This document shows, piece after piece, positions 37,111 through 48,690 of a stretch of 64,000 nt of DNA. Where the stretch lies: NCBI GenBank assembly GCA_907163345.1, contig CAJQUN010000938.1:62001-126000 (forward strand), in the 5' to 3' direction. The notes below the pieces were generated by a model. It searched no databases. It was given only the letters and a program-made list of their open reading frames with translations, and was not told the DNA's origin. Every line of letters begins with the position of its first letter. Position 1 is the stretch's first letter. Position numbers and translations under genes: made by a program. The stretch is from Haberlea rhodopensis. Taxonomy: Eukaryota; Streptophyta; Magnoliopsida; Lamiales; Gesneriaceae.

Positions 37111-39417
37111 TGTATAGGGATACACTATGTCAATGCCATTTTCATGGCTTTGGTGGTTTTATAGTACCTAAATTTATGTACTTCTATATAATTTTATCTT
37201 TCTAACTTACCGTTGTTAAAATAGGCGATAATTTCGTTGGTGGGAACTGGAATACAAAATCAAGTAACGAAAAAAATTCGATATACCGAAATATGGCAAG
37301 TGACGTTTGAAACTCAAAATACGGAATGCCCTTTTTTTCTTAAAAGTCAGAACACGTGACGTTGAAAAATCCAAATAGAAGATCAAAGAAGGCAGCTATA
37401 AACTTAGTATTCATGTAATTTCCAATATGACTAATATGAAAAAAGGGAAATTTAAAAGTCAAAGGTGGATAATCAATGAAGCGTTTCATTTTAGAATGTA
37501 GTTCAATTTCAAAGGTGTGAATCAGTTCGTGCATGCAATAACCACAACATGAATCGAATTCCAAAAGTTGCTACTCGTATCCCAAATTGTCATTAAGACT
37601 TTGAAGATTTATTTGATGCTACTTTTAAAGACATTGCCCTTAAATGTGAAACTTACCGTTTTAATGGCATATTCCTAATGCCAGAGAATAATCATCGTCA
37701 ACGACAAGCTTTTTCAACATAGTCAGCAACTGCCTATAAAAGTCCTTTTTGAGTAAGCCTATAAAAGTCTTGGTTTCGAAAAGTTAAAAGTATTTATAGC
37801 ACATTGGCATCCATACTCTTTGACTTGACTATTCTTTTAATCTGCCGAAGAAAAGTCATCTGCCCCCAACTGCTCTTGGGTATTAGATCATATCAACCCA
37901 TTTTCAAAGATATGATATTACATCAGCCAAGCTAACCGGAAGATCCACCCATATATCTGATAACTTAATGGACATGACAACTATTGTTAGACATGCGATG
38001 ACTAAATAGAATAGAATGATTAACATGGTCTCTTAGTCTTTCTAGTAATCTACATTACATGGGTTATATGCTATCCCTTGTGTCAACGTTAACTTTTCAC
38101 CACCAAGAAACACACAATAATCTACGCATCACTGGGGGTTGCATGGGAAGGATAAGATCTAAGGGATAGAGGTATCATACCAAATAAAGTTCAAGGAACT
38201 ACCGATAAACAAACTCAGATGAAATGGTCTGCTAAGAGATGAATGGGATTGAAATTGGTGTACGTACTTCTAGAGTGAAAAGAATGTTATTTAGCCGGCA
38301 GCCCAATTTGAAACTGAAGCATAATAAGGTGATAACAAAGGAAGGGCCTAGCATCTGTCTTCTCAAAAGTTACAGCTGTCAGCTTACACATCAATGCTAG
38401 GACGGATAAGTCCGGATCAAAAAAATTAAAAAAATTTCCACCGATGATATTTCTCACAGTAGCCTCAGAAGTGTATAAGATCTAAAACTTAAAAAGTAAG
38501 GATCAAAATTAGAAACTTTTAACTTCCCAAGTTCAAAAGCAAGTCTCGACTAGTCTAATTGTATCTCCATGTAACATTTGATATATTGTAGAAACGAGGA
38601 AATTGATACAAGGTCATCACAGTACTTTTCAAATGATAACTCGGGATCTTCTCACAAGAACCACAAACAAAGTCCTAGTTTATGTCGAATGTTAATGTAC
38701 TCAAGGCCACATACAGGTGTCACTGACTTGCGACAAGGGGTATTAGACTATTAGTGATTAAATTGACATTTCAGTCTTTCACCAGACAATGCAACACAAC
38801 AAATCAGAAAAGGAGATACTGTTGCAATTCCAGAAATGCAATGCCCAAAATTTGAGAAGCCTATATGATCCAGAATAATTCAATAGGTTACAGTCTTCAG
38901 CTCACATACTAAGAAAACAGTTCAAAAATGAACTCAAATAATTGACGAGTTAACTGGCATTTTATCTCATAGCAACAAATTGAAAAACTCCAGTTCTTTC
39001 GAATTTAACTCATCCAACTCTACTGTTTAGAGTCAGTCTAAGGTCAGTTATGCTTATATATATTATATTTTCATATCCGACAATAAATTGCATGTGTATA
39101 TTCATAAAGTAACATAAAGTACAACAAACACAGGAATTCCCATATAAACAAATGAAGCAAAATCTACACGCTGACAAAGTAAAAAAACACATGCTTACAA
39201 AAAGAACCATCAAGGAAGAGGCAATGGCTGCTCTGACCTGCACAGCTATAAAACACATTGGTAGCTACTGGATCACAATCACTATTCTTTGAGAATCTTG
39301 TTCCGGTCTTTCTAAAGAAGGATTCAAGCTCATTCCCAGAACCACCAAGAAGGCTCCACAAATAATTAAAAGAATGATGTCCTAAATTTTAAGTAGGAAA
39401 ACTCAATCATGATCCTG
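37111..39417. other. Intergenic, 3' flank of EXO70D
   Basis: Low-complexity AT-rich sequence with no supported frame. The part near 39000-39417 probably includes the EXO70D 3' UTR. Nothing else recognised. Confidence 0.5.
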
Positions 39418-41211
39418 TTAATGATGTTTCCTCCTCAAATGCTGAGAAACGGGGTATCCCTCAAAGAAATCCAAGACTGCATTCTCAAGGTCTTCAACTG
39501 AATATTTAATATAGTTTTCAGGGTGCCTCCCACTCTCAATATGGCTCCTAAACCGTCCAAGAAATGACCTATAAGCTGGGATAATCCTTTCAGTTATGGA
39601 AATCCTAAGTTCCTCCCTAAGCTGAGTATCAGGTATCAACCATGTGGCCTGAGTCCTATGCACTTCCTCAAACATTGCATTGAAGGCCTTAAACCTTTCT
39701 CTTAGAGCACTTTTCGACACACCAGATGAAAAGCTTCCACTTACGTGCAGACCCTCATCTCTTAAACAATGCAACACCCTCACCCATGTTGACCTCTGGT
39801 AATTGGTAGCGGCCAACCGGAATTTCCCGGTTAACTTTTTCAAATAGTAATCCCCAATCATCTCTCTCAACTCCGGTGACCCTTTGCTCTTTTCAACAAT
39901 ATAATGAACATTATTCATAATAAACAAATGAGCTAAGGATTCATCCTTGTAATACTTAGACTTGCCATCCAAATTAAACTGCAAAACCACAATAATCCAA
40001 ATCATATGAAGTGCTAGGGTAGAAGCCTGCCCCTCAAACTCTGAGAAATCCATATCTGGAACATCTGGATTGCTGGAATATCTCGACCCTGTTGAGGGCT
40101 TAGACACAATCAATTTGGCCAAATCTGATTTATAATCCGAAATCAAACCAATATAGTTCATCACATATCTAGTCAAAGGATGAAGAGACCCTCCTGGAAC
40201 GGGAACCTTAGATGGCTCACGAAGCACAGCGCTTTCAAACTCCGACAATATCCCTCTTACAGCCTCAGCTAACCTAGATAATATCTCGGCAGCTTGTACT
40301 CTGATCGATTCACTAGATTGTGAATCAAAAACAAATTCGATATCAGGCATTAAATCAGACAAAGCATCATGTAAATCCAGTGTTTTAAACAATTTCTCCG
40401 GCGACCGTTTGCTAATGCTAATAGCTTCGGCAAAATTAAACAATTGAATAGCGGGACCTTTAATACTTTCCATAAAACAAGCATCGTCAACCGAGTCACC
40501 CAAACATTCGAAAATCTGCTGGCACAACCTCCGTTCACTCGCGAAGTGCAATCGAATGCATATCCTCGCTGCTCGTATCCAGCGCCGGATCTTCGTCTCC
40601 AGAGTCTCCCACTCGAGGCGCTGTATTTCGCCAATTGACAGTTTCTCAACCTTCAGCTTCTTCAAGCTTGCGTCCACAGCAGATTTACGAACACTGGCAT
40701 ACACCTGAATACACTCCCGCTGGTATCCAGCAGCAATCATCCGCTCCGCAATAGCGCGAAGATCGTAGACCGCATCACTGGGGATAAGATCCACTTCTCG
40801 TATACTACCAGTTGTCTTGTAACTGATGCTCGAGATGCTGCTGTTCGTATCCTGATGCTCCAATTGTTTGACTAAATCGTTTTCATGGAACTCTTCACTC
40901 AATTCAAATTCCTGCGAGGTGAACTCGGAGTAGGAGTCGTTTTCCATAGGTGAAGTGTGGGAGAGGATGATGTTACGAAACTCATCCTCAAGCCGAGCCA
41001 TGGCCATCTGAAGCGCAGATGACTCGGTGGAGGAGGAGCGGGGCAAGGAGGTGGCGGACATGGATTTTTGGAGCTCATCGACAGCGTTGAGATAGAGGTC
41101 GATCTCCTGACGGTCGCCGTTGAAAATCATCTGGTCACGCGCGTATTCCGACGCCGTGGAGTTCCATCGGAGGATTACTTCCTCGGCAGCGGCTGATCCC
41201 GGCGGTTCCAT
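39418..41211 (-). CDS. EXO70D: Exocyst subunit EXO70, D subfamily
   Basis: A single 597-residue exon with start MEPPGSAAAEEVILRWNST. It has the N-terminal coil (DRQEIDLYLNAVDELQ), MARLEDEFRNIILSHTSP, the block VYDLRAIAERMIAAGYQREC, KKLKVEKLSIGEIQRLEWE, FMESIKGPAIQLFNFAEAIS, PLTRYVMNYIGLISDYKSDL, LFIMNNVHYIVEKSKGSPEL and a C-terminus YIKYSVEDLENAVLDFFEGY followed by QHLRRKHH. These match the EXO70D1/D2 subgroup closely (At1g72470, At1g54090, from memory); single-exon structure is usual for this group. Role: exocyst targeting of secretory vesicles at the plasma membrane; in Arabidopsis EXO70D proteins were also linked to selective autophagy of type-A response regulators. A GC-richer 5' part contrasts with its surroundings, as expected for an old conserved gene. 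Confidence 0.95.
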   Translation of the reverse strand: MEPPGSAAAEEVILRWNSTASEYARDQMIFNGDRQEIDLYLNAVDELQKSMSATSLPRSSSTESSALQMAMARLEDEFRNIILSHTSPMENDSYSEFTSQEFELSEEFHENDLVKQLEHQDTNSSISSISYKTTGSIREVDLIPSDAVYDLRAIAERMIAAGYQRECIQVYASVRKSAVDASLKKLKVEKLSIGEIQRLEWETLETKIRRWIRAARICIRLHFASERRLCQQIFECLGDSVDDACFMESIKGPAIQLFNFAEAISISKRSPEKLFKTLDLHDALSDLMPDIEFVFDSQSSESIRVQAAEILSRLAEAVRGILSEFESAVLREPSKVPVPGGSLHPLTRYVMNYIGLISDYKSDLAKLIVSKPSTGSRYSSNPDVPDMDFSEFEGQASTLALHMIWIIVVLQFNLDGKSKYYKDESLAHLFIMNNVHYIVEKSKGSPELREMIGDYYLKKLTGKFRLAATNYQRSTWVRVLHCLRDEGLHVSGSFSSGVSKSALRERFKAFNAMFEEVHRTQATWLIPDTQLREELRISITERIIPAYRSFLGRFRSHIESGRHPENYIKYSVEDLENAVLDFFEGYPVSQHLRRKHH

Positions 41212-41448
41212 GGAAGGGTAAAATGGGAAAAGTGGGAAGGATTTGATTGATGTGCTTATGATTGATATTTGATGGTGGTGGAAGGAAGAATTGAAAATGG
41301 AGGAGGTGTGAATTTGGTGGGGTTTGGATTTGTCAATAATTCTGTCTTAATTTAATTTATTTATTTGCTATTGTGGAACAGGCGCAGGAAACCCGATAAT
41401 TATTCTCTCTTCCATATAAATATATATTTATATGTATGTGTTTGTGTA

Positions 41449-42020
41449 TAGGGATGGCAATGTGACGGGTCCAGACTCGGACCCGCATTGAACCCGCCCC
41501 ACCGAAACGGGTCTGGACCCGCTTCAATCGGGTTTGGAAGCGGGGCGGGGAAAGTCCAGGGATTGGTCGAACCCGCCCCGGACCCGCCGCGCAATATATT
41601 TTTAATTTTTTTTAAAAAAAATATGATATTGGTTATACATTTTACTTCTTTAATTAAACAATAAAGTGTCATTATTTAATTTTATATCAAAATTCATGTG
41701 TTCATGTTAAATATGTTGGACATTTTAAAGGAAATAAGAGCAAATTAATAAATATTTAGTAGTTTAAAGATAATTTTACAATGCTTATTATAAATATTAT
41801 CAGAGAAAACATGAAATTTAATCACAATACTCAACTTTTGTGTTTCAAATTTGATTTCTAGCTTTTTTTTCAAAAAAAAAAAAAAAAATCAGGGCGGGGC
41901 GGGTAAACCCGTCGGGTTCGCGGGTCTAAGCGGGGCAGGGCGGGTCTGGGTTTTATGTGTAGCGGGGCGGGTCCTGGGATTGGCTAAACCCGTCCCATAC
42001 CCGACCCGTTGCCATTCCTA
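41449..42020. mobile_element. hAT-like non-autonomous element with GC-rich ends, copy 3
   Basis: Starts TAGGGATGGCAATG and ends GTTGCCATTCCTA (12-13-bp inverted repeats). It shares the core AATAAAGTGTCATTATTTAA with the copies at 7897 and 11991. It sits in an AT-rich repeat, and I cannot define a clean 8-bp duplication. Confidence 0.8.
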
Positions 42021-42025
42021 TGTAT

Positions 42026-42144
42026 ATGTGTATAAACATATGACATGACTCGTTCCACACAAAAATTTCTTTATATGTATGTGTTTGTATATATGTATAA
42101 ACATATGACAGGACTCGTTCCATACAAAAATTTCTATATGAGGT
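42026..42144. repeat. Short tandem repeat, two units of ~67 bp
   Basis: GTATAAACATATGACATGAC...TTCCACACAAAAATTTCT recurs with small changes at about 42093. The left flank of the hAT copy (41428-41448) matches the end of the same unit, so the element jumped into this repeat. Confidence 0.7.
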
Positions 42145-42694
42145 TGGATTGACATTTATTTAAACATACTAAAACCATGAGCATTTACAATTACAATCAC
42201 TTCACTTTGCAAAAGGAAATAACATTCTCTAGTTTTTTTGGGTTTAGAGTTTATTAAAGAAAAAAAAATTAAAAAAAAAACTTATCTAATCATATAAAAA
42301 TAATAATTTATTTTTTTTATCATTCAACCCAACCAAATACTTGATTAATTATCTACATTATATTTTATCCAACAAAATCATATTATTTATCAATTATCAC
42401 TCAATAAACTATAATTTTGTTATCCAATTAATTCATCGAAGCTCATCTTAATTTTATTATTTGCAATGCATGTTCTCAAGATTGAGTATGACTTGTTTGG
42501 CTAATCAAATCCCACAAACCTATTCTAACTGCTAACCTAACAGCATACAAATCTACCAAAACCAAATGCCAAATGTTCCCTCGTTTGATATCCAATCCCT
42601 GCAGGATTGAAGCCCCTGGATTTCATCCGGAAGCAGCCGTGATTGAACATCATCATATCCGTGATTCATCTTCTTGCCCTGCTGATCACGTCCC

Positions 42695-43638
42695 TCAGAC
42701 ATGTATCGCATCTATCCTTTTGATCGCTTCTCTAACCCTTTGGAGATATCGCATAGTGCAGTAGTATGGCTTCTGGGGACTTATATGCTGCTAATGTTGT
42801 GAAGCCTGAATGCTACTTCCAAGAACATAAACTGTAATCCACGAGTAAAGGCTCGTTGTTTTGGCAATCCCTTGAGTTATCTTGCATAGAACCGGCCAAG
42901 TCAACTCTGCGTGAGGGATTCCGCGATCACCTAATGAAGTATGAAACAATAAAATGATAAAAAGTTTTGTGGTTATGTTAAAGGCTAAGAGAATCAATAC
43001 CATGTAATATGTGAAGTAAATTCCCTTTCGGCTGAAATTCAAACACTAAAAGCTTTTTGTCTTTACGATAATGGTAAGCTCAAGGTGTCAACACATTATG
43101 TGCTTTAATCTCGCAAACCTTCTAGTCTCAGAATCAAACTGGTATTTGCTCATATTGCTCATTTCTTTGATCCTTTTCACCACATCCGTCAATCCAATCG
43201 TCATCATGGCCTTATAGGAAGACCCAAAGCCCCACTGTCTAGTACCTCAGCTGCTCATTTCATAAAATCAACCAATCCAGATTAGCCCATTTCATCATTT
43301 ATCATCACCAGATCCCCTCGACCCGACTCGATGGATCGAATTTGACGCCAACCCTTTTCCATTTGACTCGAAATCCTTCCTTTCAACACTTGATTCACTA
43401 GTAAAACTTAGTGGATTTCCAAAAAAATTCTTTCCCGAACTCCTTGCCTTCGGTTTAAAGCTTGTATTCCGATTAACATTACCAAAAGAGAAAGGGCAAA
43501 TACAAGCAGGATCCAAATAGAGATTTTCGTTAAGCTATCACGTTTAATGATCCTGTTGGGAATTTGACCATCCAAATTGCCCCCAGGATCTTCACATTTT
43601 ATGTGAAAAGCAAGCAAAACGAGAAATAATGACGACAT
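42695..43638 (-). pseudogene. Pollen receptor-like kinase (LRR-RLK) remnant
   Basis: Minus-strand pieces in order: a juxtamembrane/TM part (TKISIWILLVFALSLLVMLI, then NRRQG) at 43638-43408; then GSSYKAMMTIGLTDVVKRIK and EMSNMSKYQFDSETRR (glycine-loop and ATP-Lys region) at 43235-43120; then KLLVFEFQPKGNLLHILHG at 43075-43018. An intron (GT near 43004, AG near 42930) follows, then GDRGIPHAELTWPVLCKITQ at 42930-42870. After QGIAK the catalytic loop and most of the kinase are missing, and the frame resumes only at REAIKRIDAIHV with a stop at 42695. The extracellular LRRs are also missing; copia sequence begins there. The family (PRK type) acts in pollen-tube signalling. Stops between pieces confirm a pseudogene. 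Confidence 0.8.
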
Positions 43639-45510
43639 AAGGATTTAACGTGAAAAACTCCCAGAAAAACCACCAGCACCAGAGAAAAAAATACATTATA
43701 TAGAAAATTATTACAGCCACACAATTTTTCTTCTCACCCCAAACACACCGACAACTTTCCTACTAGCCACACTTTATAACTCACACCCCTCTCCTCACAA
43801 GAAAGACACCTAATAAAATATTTTCTGATGTAGAAGTTCAGTCACAGCTGCAACCACATAACATACTAAGAATTTTACTAGATTCTAAAACAAGAGAGAA
43901 ATTTATCTAAAGCCAAAAGTTGTTAAACAAGTTATTGGCTTGTGTACTTAAAGCATAAGCACCAAGGCTCCTTTTATAGTAAAATATTAGGTCAATTTCT
44001 TTGCCCCAACCGATGTGGGATAAAGAAAAGCCCAGCTCAACAATCTCTACCTTGTGGCTTTGTCATCCCACAACACTCCATCTCGATGAAAATCTTCATA
44101 GCTTCCGCTACCAACACTGCAAAGACAGTCATAATTCTCAATGCAGAAAATTATCGTGATCCACCATAAAAAACATACTCACTCAGAACAAACCATTCCA
44201 AGCATTTCAATTCGACTCACGTCAAAAAATAACCCTGCTGAAAAATTATGGTTCAACTCCCACGTTTTGGCTCTCCTGGAAGTTAATCAGCAATCGACAT
44301 GAATTTCCACCACACACCCTGCATCAATGCCAGTGTGCAAAACTGTGGACTCGCTAACATTTTACATCATTTTTCATGGCAATTTGGGGACAGTGGCAGC
44401 CATAAGGATGTACATGTCATTTTTCATAGGACATCAAAAGAGGAGACAATGTTAGCTTCGTTATCAGCATTTCCACTTGCTGATATAGAGCAATTTGCCA
44501 AACCCGTTCCAACACTTGGACAATTTCTCTTGATGTGACCAGGTTGTCCACATCCCAACATGATTTTTTCACAGAGTTCTTCTTCTTCAAATTATGAGCC
44601 ACCATTGCAAAACTTTCATGTGAACCGTTACTCCGCCAAGTCTCTTCTCTTCAGAAAGAAGCTTACTAGTAACCGCTGAGAAAATGATTTTCTCCTTTCC
44701 ATGAATCAATATCGGCTTCATGTGCTCATACGAACGTGGAATAGACCGGATGAATCTCAAGGCCTGATCCTCATCTTCAATTTTAACTCCAATAGATTCC
44801 AGCTCAGAAACAATGCCATTGAGAACACTTACATGATCTGAAATAGTAGTACCCCCATTCATTCGCAATGGATGAAACTGCTCTTTCAGATACACCCGAT
44901 TTGAGACGCCCTTTGTCTGATACAACTCTTCTAGTTTTTCCTAGAGTTCCTTTGCCGTAGACATTCCATGCACATTTGCAAGAACATTTTTTGCTAGACA
45001 CAGACGGATTGCGCTTGCTGCTCTCAAATCCAGATCCTCCAAATCTTCACTGCTCATTCCAGTTTTGCCTGCTGCACTAGTCGTTCCACAAGTTGAACTA
45101 GTATCCCTGCTGCTTTCAGGGAATACTATGTCCTTTAATGCCTTGTGTAAACCAGATTGAATCAACACATCCATGACTTGCACTTGCCACAAGCCAAAGT
45201 TGATTTTCCCATCAAATTTCTTCACATCAAATCTGACTGCATTCGAAACTCTGCTTCCCAACATTGTCTTGTGATACTTTAATTAATTTTACCGTAGACC
45301 TGAATAGTATACATTAAGTAAGCTTCCAGGAAAGAGAGAACCTCGATCTTTCCTAGACAGAACTTCAAGATTCCCAGTAAAATTGGTTGGGTCACACTGG
45401 TCCCACTTAAATATCGATTTCCTAGACAGAACCTCCTTAGTCAATACATATTCGTCTGCCACACCAAAGCTCCACCTCCGCAAATGGACACAGACTCTGA
45501 TAACAAAAAA
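43639..45510 (-). mobile_element. Ty1/copia remnant with gag and an LTR-like segment
   Basis: Minus-strand gag at 45264-44587: FDGKINFGLWQVQVMDVLIQ, AASAIRLCLAKNVLANVHGM, then a TAG in place of the usual Trp codon after STAKEL (about 44942), then KLEELYQTKGVSNRVYLKEQ and IRSIPRSYEHMKPIL. After a frame break near 44620 a CCHC knuckle follows (CWGCGQPGHIKRNC, about 44562-44520). Pol is missing. A primer-site-like TTATCAGAGTCTGTG lies near 45495. Downstream, 44040-43930 reads as an LTR promoter on the minus strand (ATCCCACATCGGTTGGGG, then TTTACTATAAAAGGAGCC). Both outer borders are uncertain. Confidence 0.7.
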
Positions 45511-46562
45511 CTTGATTTTTCTAAGACACTCTGTATCCCTCCCACTACCCTCGGTCTCCCGCCAGCCCGCCCGCCCGTAACCTCGGTCGCCCACGTACAA
45601 ACTTCGTCGCCTACCCCCATTCGGTCGTTTATATCATATCATATGACGAGATTTGGTATTGCTCGTCACTCACAAATTCATCTTCTTCGGAGAGGATTAG
45701 CTTAACAGTGGTGCCTAAAAGAGAAGCCAAGGGAGATGGAGTAAACAAAAAATGGGTGGTGAAGTCATTAATGTTTAAACTTGAAAAGATGAAGATTTTG
45801 GATCTACAAAATTACAAATGAGAGAATTCAAAATGAATAATGATTTTCGATCGGAGGGAGGGGCGAAATAATTTGAATAAATTGAATTGTGGAGGATAAA
45901 ATTTAAAGATTTTAACCATAGTTGAAACATGGGTCAGAAAAAATTGAAATAAAATAAATTTTTTTTTAAAATATACACGTATCACAAAATAATTGGATTA
46001 GGGTAAAACCTTACGCGAACATCGAAATGATCGAATCACCCTCGTTTGATCATTGTGCTTTGTGTATGCGAATGCACTCATTTCACCGACAGCTCCTCTG
46101 TTCTCGTGAGTGAGTCAGTGTGTTTGGTTGTGCGACGAAGCTTCATTGTTCCTATTCCTTCGTCAGATATTCGGTTGACATAGGGATGGTATAGGACCCA
46201 ATTATTAAATTATTATTAAAACAAAAAAAAATTGAAATTTACCGTGAGTTGCTTTTGATTTGTATATTTGTGGTAATTCGTTAGTTGAACTAACAATTTC
46301 ATAATTTTTTTTTTTAAATGATTTTTTTTAATTATATATATATATAATATAATATAGATATAAATTATAATAACTCGTATATATAATAATATATATAATA
46401 TACAAATATTATAATAATAATAATAATAATAATAATTATTATTATTTGATTAATTATAATTAAAATTAAAATTTAAAAAATATAATGATTATTATGATAT
46501 AATAATAATTTTAATATAATAATTATTGGCTCATGTTACACATTTAAATGGTATTTTCTACT
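45511..46562. other. Intergenic
   Basis: No gene recognised. 46315-46530 is an AT/ATA microsatellite-rich stretch. Confidence 0.5.
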
Positions 46563-48366
46563 TCAAAATTCTATCAAATTGCATGTTACATTATTCAAAA
46601 GTAGCATCAAACTATTTACGTGGATGATAAATAAGATGCCCTCCAGTACCACATCTAGGCGGTTATGTAGTTCGGCACCCTCTAACGCTCCGAGCAATAG
46701 ACTGACCACTAATGTCTGTTTGTGGAGCTTTATCAGCATTTTCTTCATTCTGACTCGATGATGAAGTAGATTGTGCTACGTCTGTATATGCTGACATCAT
46801 ATCACCATAAGGAATATGAGATATATAATGTGGACGTAGTGGCATGTGAGCTGGAGTGTCAAGCTCCACGTGTCCGGAGTATGAGGCCGTAAACATGCCC
46901 TGGTCGTATGGAGTATATGGTGAAAAATCATTTGATATCATGGTCGGTCAATAGACCTCCTCCGCCTCGCTCGTACCATGGAAGACTGGCAAACAAGATG
47001 TAGAAGGAGCGCCAGTGTCAAATCTTCCAACAGCATGTTGTGAAGTACTCGCTCGGTCGGTGAATGTCGAAGTAGTAGGTATGTCAACACCGAAATAAGT
47101 ACCATAAACTAAACCACTAGACGCCTGAGACGGTGGGACTGGATGAGCAGGGGGTACTTGCTGAGTATTCTGATGTACTCTGTTGAGAATGTTCATGGCA
47201 TTATCACCAACATAAGTATAACGATCCAGTAATGAATTACAAGCCGCTAAGTCATCTTGAGGCCTAGATCGAGCACTTATGCTCATGGATGCCAACTGGT
47301 CAGCCTAAAAGATATTATAATCATTAATTGAGCATATAATATATGTTAGGAATATAGTGAATAATGAACAATAATAATATTCAGTTACATACCACAAAAG
47401 TCATTATTGAAGCATCTCCGGGTTGATATCCGTACTTCGAAGGCTGTCAAAAGGCGATATCAACCGACGTGTAATTCTATCAAACCACTCCATATATCCA
47501 TCTTGAGTGGTGATAGCAGAAGTGATCGGTGGTCCACTAGCAGAGCCATCACTCCCATTCAGCCACGTGTCAATGTAGATTGAATGAAATAATGGCCAAT
47601 CAAAACCAGTTCGTCCCCGACGATCATATTTATGTAGATGTAAATGTCGACCTCTGGAGATGCTGGTATATGCTGAATCATCCCAAACTGGCGCAATACC
47701 CTATCAGGATAGTGCCACTCAACAATGTGGTAAAATATCAGTGGACATATAGCCGCCCATAAATAGGGTGCGCAATCCTCGGGTAGCTCCTCAAAATACG
47801 GTGATGTCGTATCATATGGCTGCCATATAAACTGTGACCATAAAATAATTATCGTAAATACAAGTTTGTTCGATTAGCTCATAAGAAATAAAATGTATAC
47901 TAAATATGTATAACCTGATGTGGCACCATAAGATCAAGTATCTCACGGAATAGCCGCACTGAATGTCGAGCCGTTTGACAATAACTCACGTTGGCATTCC
48001 AACTGCCAATATTTAATGTAATCTAATATATTAAAACATTCATGTTATTATAAAATATCTAAATTAATGATTTTACCGTGCACCGTATGGAGGCCTAGGA
48101 AGTGTCAAATCAAACTCATTATATCGCCACTCATCCAAGTTTACATTGATGGCATGGACTTGCCATTTTACATATATTACTAATGAAAACTCATAACTGT
48201 CGATCTCGGTCCACTCGTACAAACTCGACACCAATTCAGAAAATTTTGTGGTACGTGGTATCATGGACAATTTGATAGGCAGACTGTCATATGTCACAGA
48301 CCAAGAATCATGCGATATATTACCCCCAACATAGACAGACAATATCACATTTCTTCTAGATGCCAT
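46563..48366 (-). pseudogene. Transposon-type PMD gene with introns, frameshifted
   Basis: Starts at 48366 with MASRRNVILSVYVGGNISHD. 48366 to about 48077 ends ...TLPRPPYGAR at a GT donor. The next exon RWNANVSYCQTARHSVRLF to VPHQ (about 48015-47920) is followed by an exon FIWQPYDTTSPYFEELPEDC with WHYPDRVLRQFGM (47835-47650). Then a one-base frame change near 47645 precedes RTGFDWPLFHSIYIDTWLN and YMEWFDRITRRLISPF. Ser/Gln-rich tail frames are 47295-46948 and 46941-46663. WHYPDRVLRQFG and YMEWFDRIT..I are PMD signatures. The N-terminal part looks more like a MULE transposase start than a PMD start, so this may be a chimera (inference). The Ty3/gypsy element at 48691 sits about 325 bp upstream of its ATG. 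Confidence 0.65.
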
Positions 48367-48416
48367 AGCTTGAACAAAATAATACACAGTATTATTGCTA
48401 TTCTAAATATTACAAT

Positions 48417-48589
48417 TTTTACAATATATATAATATATATATATATACGTATGTATATATATATTATATTTTTTTATATTATATATATAATATAAAATAT
48501 ATCTATATATATAATACAGATATAATATAAAATATATATATTACATATACATACGTATATCTTATATCTTATATGTGTATATATATATA

Positions 48590-48628
<39 letters not shown>

Positions 48629-48690
48629 TATATATGTACATACGTATATGTATATATATTACAATTTTTACAATTTTTACAATATATATA
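48417..48690. repeat. AT microsatellite, split by the gypsy element
   Basis: (TA)n with TACGTATG interruptions. Equivalent sequence resumes at 57850-58045 on the other side of the retrotransposon, so the insertion was into this tract. Confidence 0.85.

Noticed and set aside
42573..42764. 63-residue plus-strand frame
   Set aside because: Antisense to the C-terminal part of the PRK remnant and its flank.
43408..43638. Small single-pass membrane protein with signal peptide (76 residues)
   Set aside because: Continues in other frames and exons into a receptor-kinase domain; it is the transmembrane part of a PRK pseudogene.
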